From Puccinia triticina (lineage: Eukaryota > Basidiomycota > Pucciniomycetes > Pucciniales > Pucciniaceae), in the NCBI RefSeq assembly GCF_026914185.1, contig NC_070562.1:3782001-3846000 (forward strand): a stretch of 64,000 nucleotides of DNA, written 5' to 3'. The notes beneath the pieces are model-generated. The model was not told the DNA's origin, searched no databases, and saw only the letters and a list, made by a program, of their open reading frames with translations. Positions 41,048 to 52,565 of this stretch are shown here, piece after piece (within the stretch, counting starts at the first letter, position 1; each line of letters starts with the position of its first letter). The position numbers and the translations under genes are program-made.

Positions 41048-44000
41048 AGATATAGGTCCCAATCAGCTTGCTTGTCCGGGACGCAAAGTTTTCTCAAGCT
41101 GTTCATCAACGTACCATGGAATCTCTCGACCAGTCCGTTTGATTGAGGGTGGTATGGAGAGATCCTGTTATGGATTATTTTGTTTTCGGTAAGGAATCCC
41201 TGGTATACGTGGGAGTCAAACTCCGCGCCGTTATCGCTAGTGATTGAATGAGGGAAGCCGTGATTCTCGATTAGGGTTTTGACAAGTTTAACGGCAGCGA
41301 GCCCGGATCGCGCTCGCAAAGGAACTGCATACGCCCAACCAGTGCCGTAGTCGATTGCTGTTGCCAAATATTGATTGCCTCGTTGTGTTTTAGGTAGAGG
41401 TCCAACAAAATCCATCCCCCATGTCACAAAAGGGCCCTTTTGCTCAATTACCTGTAAGGGCATTTTATTTTTGTCAGTGTTGTTAGCGCAGAATTGGCAT
41501 GAGATGCAGTCGCGTACCGCATCCATTACTATCTTATTCATGCATGGGAAGTAACATTCGTTTCGAAGCTGGTGTAGGGTGTCCTTAGCATTGCGGTGGC
41601 CGAGACGAATATGAGTTTCCTTGGCAAATTGTGAGGCTTCGCTTGTATCCGTGATAATTCTCACCTTTTTTCCATGGTTGTTGGTCTGATACAATCCACC
41701 GTGTTCGAACACGAACCCTTTGCGTTGGAGTTCTTCGGGGTGGTCGGCTTTGAGTCTTCTTAGGCGTTCGAAGAAGGGTTCGACCACCGGCTCGATTACG
41801 AACAGGGATTCGGCCACCTCCGGGGGTTCTTTCTCGAGCGGCTCGTCTGGTTTGCGTGATAGTGCGTCGGCCGCCATTTGTTCTTGTCCGGGTCTGTAGA
41901 CTATGTAGACATCAAAGAACTCAATCTCGTCCACGAACCTGGCAAGCCTTCTGTTGACATGTCGCTGGGTTTTGAAATATTTAAGGGACTCGTGGTCCGT
42001 GCGAACTAGAATCGGAGATCCTTCGATGTAGCCGCGGAAGTGCTTGAGTGCGTGCACGATAGCCAGCAGTTCTCTTTCCTGCGCTGAGTAGTTTTGTTCT
42101 GTTTTCGATAACTTACGAGATTCGTACGCGATGGGTCGGAGGTCTTTGGTTTTGACGGTTTTGCTGTATTTTTCTAACGAGAAGTTTAGGTCAACCGCTT
42201 CTCCATTAGGGTTTTGTTGCAGGACTGCACCGATGTTTTGTCCTGAGGCTTCCGTGTCGAGAACGAATGGCGCGAAGGGTTTCGGATGCTTTAGCGGGAT
42301 TGTGACCGCTAGTTGTCTTTTTAGTTTGCGGAAGGCTTGGTCCTGATCCCCCTCCCACGCTATACTGGAGCGCCGCCTCGGCGATCCTTGGGTTAACTGG
42401 TACAAAGGCGTGGCGATCTTCGAGAAGTCTTTTATAAATCTTTTGTAGTAAGTCGCCAGATTCAAAAAACCTCTCACCTCAGTTATGTCCTTTGGAATTG
42501 GCCAATTTAGGATTTTGTCCACCTTCTTTTGTTCCACCCTAATACCGTCGCCGCTGACTAGATGACCGAGAAAAATTAGATCAGACTTTCCCCAGACACA
42601 TTTCTTGGTAGAGACCACCAAGTCGTATTTTTTTAGCAAGGTGAAAATCGTACGTAGGTGACTTTTGTGCTCCTCCGGGTTCCTTGAGTATACGATCACG
42701 TCATCGAGGTATACGAGTGCGAATTTACCTAGCGCCTCCCTTAAGATTTCATTCATCATTGACTGAAAAGTGGCCGGCGCGTTGCAGAGACCAAAAGGCA
42801 TCACCAAAAATTCATACGCTCCGTTCCGGGTCGCGAAAGCCGTTTTTGGGATGGAATCTTCTGATAATTTGACTTGCCAAAATCCTGATTTTAAGTCGAT
42901 GCTACTGAAGATATCGGCTCCCTCTAAGAATTGACAAGCGTTGTCAATTCGTGGAAGCGGATATGAATTTTTTACGGTTAATGTGTTTAACTTATGGTAG
43001 TCAACACACACCCGGTTGGATCCGTCTGGTTTCTTTACCAAGATTAGGGGTGCTGACCAGGGCGATTTCGACGGTTGGATAATCCCGTCGTGCAACGCCT
43101 CTTTAACAAAAGTTTCAATCAGTTGGTGTTCATGGGGAGAATAAGGCCGCCCATGCACTTTAATTGGGGCATGCTTACCCGTATCGATTACGTGTTCAAA
43201 TTCCTTATCTTTTGGAAGGCCCACAATTTCGCGGAAACATTCGGGTGCTGTCTTGTACGCGACCTGATGAAATTGATTTGTAAATTCCTTGCCGTCCACG
43301 ATTAGAGAGTTAAGGCCATTTCGGGGACGGTCAGTCGAGTTGTAAGGTCGTACGTAGACAGCTTTACCCTCGTTATCAATAAAACTGTAACTTAGGTCGT
43401 CGTAATCTGGGACGGCTTTGGTCAGACACAGCCACGGCAGACCTAGTATTAAGTCCATTTCTGGGAGACAGATTAGGAATGCCTCGACTTCAGTGCAGTT
43501 GTTATCAATGCACAGTCGAAATCGACCTTTATATTTAACGCTATCAACAGTCCCGTTGGCCAACCGGACGTTTCGGGGTGGGATTTGGATCAGCTCAATT
43601 TCTTGTCGCTCGTGTAACTCGAGAGCGACTTGAAGGTCTAAGTAGATTGCCCCGGCACCCGAATCAATGATTGTGTCACAGATGATACCACCGATACCAA
43701 ACTCGTAGCGGGGAAGAGATTTTTCAGGGCCAATGTTGTATAGTGTTAAGTCAGAAGATACTGGTAATTCTGCCGGCGAGTCTCCCATCCAAATGATGCT
43801 GGATTGGTCGGATAAGGAGCTGACTTCACTTTTATAGGATTCTGAGTCGGAGAAGAGTTGTAACCATTCAATGTATTCGACATCGGAACTTTTCAGTTTC
43901 TTCCGTGTTAAATCTAGCGAATCTACTATTTTCCTCTTCTTTGATGACCCAGGCAGCGCCTCGATATTGGCGTAGTTGAGTTCGAGTTCACGAGTTAGGC

Positions 44001-45225
44001 CGTGCGCCTTAGCGCCTGGGATAAAATATCGGGCTCGGGGGTTCAGTTTGGATTCCAGTCTTTTGACAAGTAATTGACTATCCTTTTCACGTTCAACCGA
44101 ATCCCACAGGATTCGATTCATTCGGGCGATCGAGGCATCAAATTTCTTCTCAATGTTTTTGGCTATTGCATCCAAACCTTCCTTGATATGATTCCGAGGT
44201 TCGGGGAAGGAGAGGCTAGGTGGCTCGATAAGGAATAGCTCGTTCCGGGGCGACTCTTTGTTGGAGTCGTGCTCATCGAGGTCAATGAGATTGAGCATCT
44301 GTCGAGATTTGCCCTTATCATTTTTATATTTTATTTTTCGGGGAGAAGGACAGTCTTTAGAAAGGTGTCCTACCTTATTACAGTTATAACACCGAGCTTT
44401 ACTCACATCCACAGCGTCCAAGTCCATGGGGGCTGTTTGGTTCACCGTAGAACCTCGTCGGAAGTGAGAGCTGGAGGCGGTACTTGCTGATCGCAAGTGG
44501 TTAGGGGTGAATGTTTTCTTGAAGGGAGAGAACGGGGCGGAGGAGCGGCTAGCGAAGCCTCCGTAGCTTGCGGGCCCATGGGAACTGGTCCGCGTGATGC
44601 GCTCATTATCCCTTAACAACTTACATAGCTCCTCCAGGTTCTTGGTTTTTTCCATCATGACACGTTGTTTCAGGAGGCCGGGTAGGTTTCGAGTAAACAG
44701 GTAGCTGATTTCGAATGGAGTGATTTTGTCGCGATGCAATTTAATGATTAGTCGCTTGAAGGTATCAATATATTGTTCGGGAGTGCGGTACCTAAGCTCA
44801 TCAAGTTTTTGTCTGACATCCAGCTGCTTATAGGTATAATTATACTGGTCCAGGAGCTTCTCCTTGAATTGGCTCCAGGGGATATCGCTGGTGCCTTCTT
44901 CTCGGATGAGTTGGAACCACCACGATTCCGCTTTGTCTTTCATGCACTCTGCTGCCGCCGAGGCCCATCGGTCTTCTGGGTAGCTTCGACTGTGAAGGGC
45001 GGTCTCGATTTTCGATATCCATATCTCGGGATTGTTCTTTCCGTTGAACTCGGGGAGCCTGGTGCTTATGGTTTCCACCCTGGGGGGAGCGGGGGGAGCT
45101 GGTGGCTGGTGGCGGTTAGCTTCAGCAACACTAACACGCATATTGAGGTTGTTTAACTGACCTCGCATCTCAGCGATGATTTGGTCTCGGGGGTCTGCGG
45201 CGTCCATGTTGACGTTGACGTCCAT
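41048..45225 (-). CDS. Gag-Pol polyprotein of element D, C-terminally truncated
   Basis: The frame is open from 45315; the likely start is ATG at 45225 (MDVNVNMDAADPRDQ). Gag: LPEFNGKNNPEIWISKIE, zinc knuckle CYNCNKVGHLSKDC. Protease: TIIDSGAGAIYLD and DLILGLPWL. RT: SPWSAPLILVKKPDGSNRVC, DYHKLNTLTVKNSYPLP, SSIDLKSGFWQV, VYLDDVIVYS. RNase H: FVLDTEASGQNIGAVL, RTDHESLKYF. Integrase: H-H-C-C (HIRLGHRNAKDT...CISCQFC), GMDFVGPLP, SDNGAEF, SNGLVERFHG; cut after KQADWDLYL. No internal stop in about 1390 codons and all catalytic motifs present, so it was active recently. The integrase C-terminal domain is missing. Confidence 0.93.
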
Positions 45226-45554
45226 CCTTGTTATCACGGTATCGGAGGAGGATTCTTCGGAGCTAGCTTTGTAATAATAGTAAAGAAATTTTTTCTTTAA
45301 TAGAATATAATTCAAGTATTAGTTTTCGGTCCTATTGGATAGCTATAAGGAGATGAGGAGTGGAAGAGGATCCTAGGGGGAGAGAGTCTTACCGGTTCGC
45401 GAGGCCGGCAAGGGGTAGTCGGGGTTAGATTTTAGAGTGGATGTTTTGAGGTTGGTACGGGAGTAGTTCTATAAATTTTTTTTACTAGTGAGTCAGTCTT
45501 CGATCTTACTGGGGCAGAGTAGGAGAGAAGATAAAAAACTCACAGAAATATTTC

Positions 45555-46031
45555 TGTGAAGTCTCGCAGGTTTCTGAAGAGCGGAGATGTGCGAGAGAAC
45601 TAAGTTGGGGTTGTATTGCTGGGCACAAGGCCGCCTTTTATAGGCGAGGAGTCTACAGGGTAACATAGTGAGGCGGTCGAGTAGTACGAGAGGAAAGGGA
45701 TATGTCCCATTGGTTGGGACGGTACAAGATGAAGGGAAAGAGACGGATAAGGATAAGGTGGATGACCGGACTTGTAGAAGTCCGGTCATAACTATATGAC
45801 TAATATACAAGCTCGAGATATATAGGGGCGAGAGCGCCGAATAGAGTAAGCCGATATAACCTAGATGATAGAGAGAGATACCGGTCTTGGCTAAGACCGG
45901 TCTGTGGATACAACAAGAATTCGCCGAGAGCGGCGGAATAAGAGTGAGAGCCCGAGAGCGGGCAGAAGAGAGGCCATGAGATGGCCGAAAAATACTGTAC
46001 CGGATAAGGCGAAGACAGCAGGGTCTTCACA
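45555..46031 (-). repeat. 5' LTR of element D
   Basis: 477 bp, ends TGTGAAGACCC (element strand) and GAGACTTCACA. Start forms a GAAGAC / GTCTTC hairpin. The flanks TTTC and AGAA do not match, consistent with a lost 3' end. Confidence 0.9.
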
Positions 46032-46354
46032 AGAATGTGTCAATTTCATTCAAAGACTGGCTTTGGGACCACTTTCCACAAGACGAGGGGAAGGAAAGTC
46101 AACACCATATCGCCAAATGCCCAACGAGAAGCCAAACTCACGACCACGACTTAGTTCCCAATCCAGCACCAAAACCGAGCTTTCAACTTGTGCTGTAATA
46201 GCTCAGGATATTTCTTTTGCAGGCGAATTGCCAGTGTAAGATTTCCTATGGATGAAATTTAAAAGCACGCAAGGCGCAGATCACTGAGTGAAAGCTTCGT
46301 CTTTGATCTTGCGGAAGGTGTGGAGGGTATATAAGCGGGACAAATCTGCCCCAC
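46032..46354 (+). promoter_or_regulatory. Promoter region of the RING-H2 gene
   Basis: About 320 bp between the D LTR and the gene. A TATATAAG box lies at 46328-46335, 20 bp before the first in-frame ATG. Confidence 0.5.
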
Positions 46355-47115
46355 ATGATCTCGTCACCCCGAAAGTCAGGCAGCTCCCCACTCTTCTCAA
46401 ACAATAACTTCCTTCAAGGCTTCCAACCCTCACCAATACGAACAAACCCAGAAATTAGCAATATGGACCCCATTTCAAATCCTGGAGACCGGACTGGGAA
46501 TTCAGACGCGTCTGGACCGAGCCCTGGTGGCTCATTACGCGGCACTTCCGCGCTGCTTCCCACTTCCGGCCTGGCTGCACATAACCGCGGACGGAGGAGC
46601 CCTAATCTCATCACGCCTGCACAATATTACCAGCGTCGGTATCAAGATCACCTTAACCGAAACATAGAAGGAATTTTAGATTTCTTCCGGCAGGTTGATG
46701 GTCAGTTGCGTCAGATGCTCGCCGAGGACCCGGTCACGGGTCAAAGAGCTAGGTACATGCGGGCTATGAGTCCCAGCCTGCGTGGCCGTGCACCCTCACC
46801 ATCGCAGCGGATGAATAGCATCCTGGACCGCCTCGAAAGCAGATACTTAGGGCGTCCGCCATTCCCGGGCTATGAACGCGAGACATTGCCATGTTCTATC
46901 TGTTTGGAAGATTACGCCGAAGGTGATCGCATTGTGTTCCATGAATCACACCACTTTCACCATAACTGCCTCCAGGCGTGTAGCTACGCGCATAATCTTC
47001 ATAAACGACCTTCTAATGCTCATACTCTTTTCTCTATTTGCAGCATTGGTTGCGAAGCAGTACCAGGTGTCCTTTGTGCAGGCATTCACTCCGACCGCGA
47101 CCGCCCAGGAACTGA
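46355..47115 (+). CDS. RING-H2 finger protein (probable E3 ubiquitin ligase)
   Basis: Exon 1 46355-46975, intron 46976-47043, exon 2 47044-47115; 230 residues. Splicing joins HHFHHNCLQ to HWLRSSTRCPLCRHSLRP, completing the RING. The intron begins GC rather than GT (CAG|GCGTGT), has a CTAAT branch-like site and ends TTTGCAG; a GT start would break the frame. Ring ligands read CX2C ... HX2HX2C ... CX2C, but the third position (usually Cys, LPCGHxFH) is Glu in FHESHHFHH, with a His just before it. The N-terminal 150 residues are low complexity. Given the TATA at 46328, ATG 46463 (MDPISNPGD, 194 residues) may be the real start. Family role: ubiquitin transfer to unknown substrates. Confidence 0.8.
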
Positions 47116-48440
47116 ATTTGCGAAGCAGGCCTATTGAAAAGGAAAGAGATTCCCAGTTAGTTCAAAGTGAATTTTACCCTCGCAGCCGCTTTGATGATTG
47201 TAATACAAGAGTAATATAATGCTACCTGAAGCGTCTATACCCATTTCCCCCGGGCCACTGGCACTTAAGTATTGTCGCAGAGGCCCATGAGTTCCCAGAC
47301 GTCAGTTTGGGAAAATAATTAGAAACCAAATGAAAGTTGAGCCAAGTTCATCTGGTTGCATGTCGAGGATGATTCCCGACAAGCAAAACGCCAAGCAGGC
47401 AGGTGATCGCCAAAGCCCCACCAATGCACGTGCCACGTGCCCATACACGACGCAGCTCCTGCTTCACTGGCAGGAACGTTCCACAAATATTCGGTGCATG
47501 CTGCTACCAGTAGCCACCGGCGTGCGGGTATACTTACTCACGGAAGATGTTTCCTCCTGGTATGAAGTGTGGCCGCTCGCCGAGCAGCGGATTCAGGAGA
47601 TATGTAGACCCACCGAAATGGATCCTGTGCATTCAAGCTGTTCCGTTGGGTTGGTCCCGAGGGATCATCAATCATGGCTGGCTCATCTGTGTCCTTGTAC
47701 CTCGGTCTCTTTTTGAATTGAGCACCAAGACTGAATATCATTGAATATTTATTCAATTCACTGTGAGTTCTCTGAGACCAGCCCCATGTGAATGGAAAAA
47801 CTTGTTGCAGTGAATGACTGGAGCAGCGAGACACGATGCGGTGTCGAGATGCGGATGGGCGAGGAAGGATAAGGAATTCATTGCACAAATAGAGAGAAAG
47901 AGAAAGAGAGAAAGAAATAGAAGAGAAACTAACCTGGAGCAGCAAGACACAATGCGGTGTCGAGATGCGGATGGGCGAGGAAGGATGAGGAAAGGAACTT
48001 CCGCGCCCGCTGCTCCAGAACTACACTACACCATAGATGTCACAGGAAATGAAAAGGAAAGGAAATGTGTGAAAGCATACATCCTACAACCTGTGAAACT
48101 CAACAAAACTTGTGGAAAGGAACTTATCCAAGTGATGATGCAGCTAATTAAATCAACACTGCACACTACCAGCATGATTAGAAGGGTTGAGGTTATCCTG
48201 ATCTACTTGTCAAATTCAACATTGTTTTTTCTGAATCAATGGCATCTAATGTTAAGATAGTGTATCATATTCTGAGCTGTATGCTTCTACTCCATACACC
48301 CACAAGCTGGCCCATATCATGAACCATCTTATGTAGTACAGTCCCTGTCTCAGTTGTCTTCTCTTTCACTTCAATGAATGATTATTATACATTGACTCAA
48401 TGCTCCTGGACTATGTCCTTGACATCTCTTCATCTCTCAC
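47116..48440. other. Intergenic; one ~117 bp spaced direct repeat
   Basis: 47819-47875 and 47936-47990 share GATGCGGTGTCGAGATGCGG then ATGGGCGAGGAAGGAT, with a GAAAGAGAGAAA tract between. A 128-codon frame at 47330 has no recognisable motif and I do not support it. Confidence 0.45.
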
Positions 48441-48459
48441 TTAGTCTTCATGTCACCCA

Positions 48460-48960
48460 ATTGTAGAAAACCAGACCCAAACCCGCAGCAACCGCCAAGA
48501 AAGCTTGCGCCGCTAGACCAAGGCGCAAGACCAGCTGCTATGAAAGGTTAGACCCCCTTTTGCAGTCCAGACCACAAGACCTAACCATGGCAAAGCTAAC
48601 TGCCGTGTATCGCTCTGTCTACCGCAGATGCCAAGCAAGCAAGAACCTTAATGGTCACAGCCCACAGGCAAGCTCAAACACAGCGCAGAACCTTTTACGT
48701 CCCAAGAGGAACAAAAAGCTGACTTTATTGTTTTCATTTGCAGAACGACTTGGACTTAAAACCCAGACAGACTTGCTCTCAAGACTATTGTTGGAAGCAT
48801 TGGCTACCTGTGAGCACAGAAAATAGCAAACAGACCACAGAGCATAAAAGACAGACAACTAATGTTGGCAAATTACTCCCAAACAACCAGACAGGAGAAG
48901 ACAAAGTTACTCCAGTAACTTGGCTTACACCCGTGAGTAGGAGAAGACCAGAAAACAGAA
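48460..48960 (+). CDS. Basic hypothetical frame, uncertain
   Basis: Frame 48560-48826 (MQSRPQDLTMAKLTAVYRSV...) is basic, and upstream sequence in the same style (KTRPKPAATAKKACAARPRR) shares the character. Two strong acceptor-like sites (CTACCGCAG at 48627, TTTCATTTGCAG at 48743) occur within it. I recognise no family, and it may be non-coding. Confidence 0.2.
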
Positions 48961-49609
48961 CAATCAGAGAAAGAGACTGACGTTGGGCATACAGCCAAGT
49001 GGAGTGTAGGATTCAACAAAACAGCTTGTAACACACAAAGGCAGTGCAAGCGCACAACCCTTTCTATCCTCACCCAACCAGACTCAGTGTCAGCTGGCTA
49101 CTATGTCAGAGCCACCGTGAAATAATATCAAAAGCAAACATGAAATATCATTACATAAAAAAAGAGACATTATTACTGCTATTACGTATAATTAGGGGGT
49201 TGAGAAATTGACTCCCATAAATTAAAAAATCAACTCCCAAATGGAGTTTACGTCTTGCGGACCGCTTCACAATGTCTCCCCCGGGTCCTCATGACCAAAT
49301 TTTGACCCGTGGGAGTTTTGGGAGTCGGAATTGTAATTCCGCGATCCCAAACGGGAGTTGGGATTTTAATTTGACAAAAAAACCCAGAAAATAGAGAAAT
49401 TTTCATATCTCCTCGCTGGAGCACCCAAACGCTCCCAAATTTTACACCCATCTAGATACACTGTCTTGACAATATTTTGAGATTTACAGCAGTAGAAAAC
49501 ATCAGGAATGCCTTGTGGAACAGGGGTTAATTTGGCGGATTTCCTTAATAGGAAATCCCCTGAAACCTTAGCTACAGTGCTCCAAACACTCCAAAATTTT
49601 TTCTGCAAT
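48961..49609. other. Intergenic; part of a ~350 bp tandem duplication
   Basis: 49400-49606 and 49795-49945 share CTCCAAAC(A)CTCC(C)CAAATTTTTTCTGC and GGGACA/GAACAGGGG...TTGGNNGATTT segments, so the MITE at 49610 interrupts or adjoins a degenerate tandem repeat. No gene. Confidence 0.45.
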
Positions 49610-49790
49610 TATGGTGTTCAAAGTTGGTTTGCATAATTTTATGCATGCATAAATCATAAAATCATAAAATATTTTTTGCTGGGGATATGACTGTCTGATG
49701 ATGTAATACAAAATTTCCTCACCAAAATATTTTTATGATTTTATGATTTATGCATGCATAAAATTATGCAAACCAACTTTGAACACCATA
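49610..49790. mobile_element. MITE, GTGTTCAAAG family (copy 2)
   Basis: 181 bp nearly perfect palindrome: TATGGTGTTCAAAGTTGGTT at both inverted ends, arms of about 65 bp with TTATGCATGCATAAATCATA. AAT is duplicated (49607-49609, 49791-49793), again 3 bp as in copy 1. Confidence 0.88.
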
Positions 49791-50845
49791 AATAATAATA
49801 CACTCTCTAGAACATATTTTTAGCTTCACGGCATTAGCACACCTCAGGGACACCTTGAGTAGCCGGGGGCTGATTTGGTAGATTTTCTACAAAGGCAATC
49901 TGCCAAAACCTTATCTACGGTGCTCCAAACCTCCCCAAATTTTTTCTGCCATAAGAATACACTTTTCAAAACATACTAGGATATAAGGCAGCTACGCCGC
50001 TGCCCCCTCAAGTTTCTCTTCTTGGACATCCCTTGTGTTGAGCTGTGATATTATGCTGTAGGTTTCTTTTGGGTGGTGGAAGACTTGTCCCACATGTTTC
50101 TGGCATTCTTGATCCTCCACTGTAACATGAACAATATTTATCCGCATGTACATATATTTTGATTTCTTTTCTGATTGCATGTGAGGAGAAATGCTCAACA
50201 AAAAACAACAAAGCAAGCACAATTTCTATCTTCAAAACTAACTTTACATGATTATTTTGTCAATTTGAGTGAGAAGAAGGTGAATGGGACTTATATTTTA
50301 GCAAAATAGGAGAAGAATGGTGAGTAGAGACAAAATCAAGCAAAAGGAAGTTGCCCAGGAAATGCAGAAAGATCATGAAGACTAACAACAAGGGGATAGC
50401 CAAACGGCAAATAGATTGGCCAATCTCAATCCAAGAGCCAACAATTACATAGTAGGAGTCTAGCTATGGCTCAATAACCCCATTTCTTTGACAGATAATT
50501 GGAAGTGAAGTGGGCAAAGGAGGGGAAGGATCTAGCAGTTCTGACTTTGTTGACATGGGATTGGTGAGTAGGATATCAAGAATGAACTACATCAAAAAGG
50601 GAGAGGTGTCTGTACTATCATGACACCACTCTCATGTAGAGAAGGACATGAATAGCTACCTAACAGATCAGGAGAAAAGATACCAGAACCCCCCTCCATA
50701 ATTTCCCGTACTGGCAAAGTGCTTTTAATCATACATCAATACACATAAATATTTCTACCATTGTATCTGGAGACACAACCCCCAGAGTCTATTAACATCA
50801 TGTTGAAATGAATCACCAGCCCCTCCAGTTCTGCGCAGGGTCGGT
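49791..50845. other. Intergenic
   Basis: Apart from the tandem-repeat partner (49795-49945) I see no gene, inverted ends or array here. Confidence 0.4.
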
Positions 50846-51509
50846 CTACTCGGCCGGCACGGCACTGGGGGTCCGTGGACGGAAGGAGTTCAGACAGGCC
50901 ATAAGGTCCATGTTGAGCGCGCAGGCGCGGTGCAACTTGCCCAGCCGGCGATCCATCTCGGCCAGCCGCGCCGCCTGCCACTCCAGCTCTCCCTTATCGC
51001 CGCCCCTCGCTGCCCGGCCAGGTCTTGGGCGAGGGCCCAGGCGAACCTCTAGGCGAGGTGTCGGGGCGGACAAAGAGCTTCCTGAGCCGCCCGAGGCTGT
51101 CGAGATTCTCGACCATGATCGGGGCGGCGCGAAGCACGCAGTCGATGAGTCTGGCGTACTCGGCGCGCTTGGCGGCGGACGTGCGGAGGCGAGTGTCCGG
51201 GTCGGAGGCGAGGGGCGGTACGAGGCTGGTCTCGGTGCGGGAGTCGAGCCAGGCTCGCAGGACGCCGCTGGCGAGCAACCGTCGTGTGTCTCCCTCTTCG
51301 TCTCCCCGATGGACATGGTCAGCGGGCGACGACGAGGTGGAGAGGTGGAGAGAGCGGGCACGGAGAGGGTCGAGCGCGAGCGCGAGCTTTTCCTGGGCCA
51401 GCACGTCTCGATGAGCTTCATGTAGGCCGGAAGATAAGGATTGTTTGATTTCATGAAAAAGTGTTGGTACGATGAACAACAAACATGAGACCATGCTAAA
51501 GAGAATCAA
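50846..51509 (-). CDS. Unrecognised conserved-looking protein, minus strand
   Basis: From 51509: a hydrophobic start (MILFSMVSCLLFIVPTLF, possible signal or anchor) then VLAQEKLALALDPLRARSLH, RRLLASGVLRAWLDSRTETS, AEYARLIDCVLRAAPIMVEN and LDSLGRLRKLFVRP, strongly helical and GC-rich. The frame ends at 51000, and the next frame gives GELEWQAARLAEMDRRLGKL then HRACALNMDLMACLNSF to a stop at 50846. The join needs either a frameshift or a very short intron (GTTCGCC...CCGGGCAG, 37 nt, which restores the frame). An alternative N-terminus MKSNNPYLPAYMKL exists at 51454 in the second frame. No family recognised. Confidence 0.45.
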
Positions 51510-52270
51510 GTCATGGGACCATTAATGGGTCCGATGATGTCAAAGTGGTCACCTAAGACTTTTTGCTTATTTTCGTTTCAGCGAGCTCATTGGAGATTCG
51601 GAACTTCAATGTCAAGGTCACCGCCGGTCACCTGAGACAATTATCAGCTCAATGTGGCATTAAAACATCTTTAATGTGGCTTACGTTGATTTTCAACAGA
51701 TCCATCTTCCTATTCCAACCCCCCAATGTCCCACGGCCCAGACCGCCCTCCCAACGGTCAAAACATTGGAGAATTTTTCTCAGACAAAGTTGAAGGGAAC
51801 CGAGTAAATATTTGACAAGGAGACTATCATCTTTTGGGTCCTCAAGTTTGTGAATATCAGTGCAATGATAACTTTCTTGTGGGTCATCAACTAACATTTT
51901 TGCCAATCATGGCAAACAACAACTGATATGTGATCCCAATTAATCACCTGCCAAGTTTTAGGGTTCTCAAGGTTAAAACATACTGCCATACTCACATTTT
52001 AAAGAGGCACGAGTATGTAAATACGAGGGAAGAAGACTAATCGCTAGATTGCATGAAGGACAAAAGCATATTGTGACTAGATCAAATACAAGGTTATTTA
52101 TAGTACACATTATGTCAGAGAGGAAACTGGAGAAGAGTGATGAGCACCGTGAGAAGGAGATGTTGTTGAGTTGTCTGTTAGTCTGCTACCGTGATGTATC
52201 ACCACAGTATGGAGGGCTGTTTGATCGACCCATGAGCACTACCAACCAACCACCCAGCTGGCAGCCACAA
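51510..52270. other. Intergenic
   Basis: No supported gene; scattered short frames only. Confidence 0.4.
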
Positions 52271-52356
52271 GCGTCTGTAGCCTAGTTGGTAAAGGCAGCA
52301 CTCTAGTATGTGTCTCAGCATAGCTGAGGTCGTGAGTTTGACTCTCACCAGACACA
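52271..52356 (+). tRNA. Type II tRNA-like sequence (or SINE head)
   Basis: Acceptor GCGTCTG / CAGACAC (one mismatch), D-arm GCC...GGC, long variable arm CTCAGC-ATA-GCTGAG and T-arm GTGAG-TTTGACT-CTCAC, with TTTT at 52363. The variable arm points to Leu/Ser type. The anticodon stem pairs poorly and the loop (TCTAGTA) does not give a safe anticodon, so it may be a pseudo-tRNA or the head of a SINE. Confidence 0.5.
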
Positions 52357-52565
52357 TCTTCATTTTACAGTCTCTACAGGACAGTCGAGACCATTGTATA
52401 TGTCAGTAATGATGACTGACATATACACATTTGACATATCCAATCATATGTATGTCAACTGATATGTTGCAAATTGTGTCATAAACACCCAAACACTGGT
52501 CAAAGAGACATACACACAGGCTGGCAGCCAAGTGACGAGCTTCAGATTTTCCCTAACTTAACTAA

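Larger units (their letters stand above)
41048..46031 (-). mobile_element. Gypsy LTR retrotransposon D, 3' truncated
   Basis: Minus strand: 5' LTR 45555-46031 (477 bp), leader, single gag-pol frame. The element stops within the integrase at 41047, where hAT sequence begins; no 3' LTR or PPT. The LTR/leader boundary is a perfect palindrome, CACAGAAATATTTCTGTG. Confidence 0.9.

Noticed and set aside
47330..47716. 128-codon plus-strand frame as a gene
   Set aside because: No motif, no supporting splice or promoter signal, composition like its non-coding surroundings.
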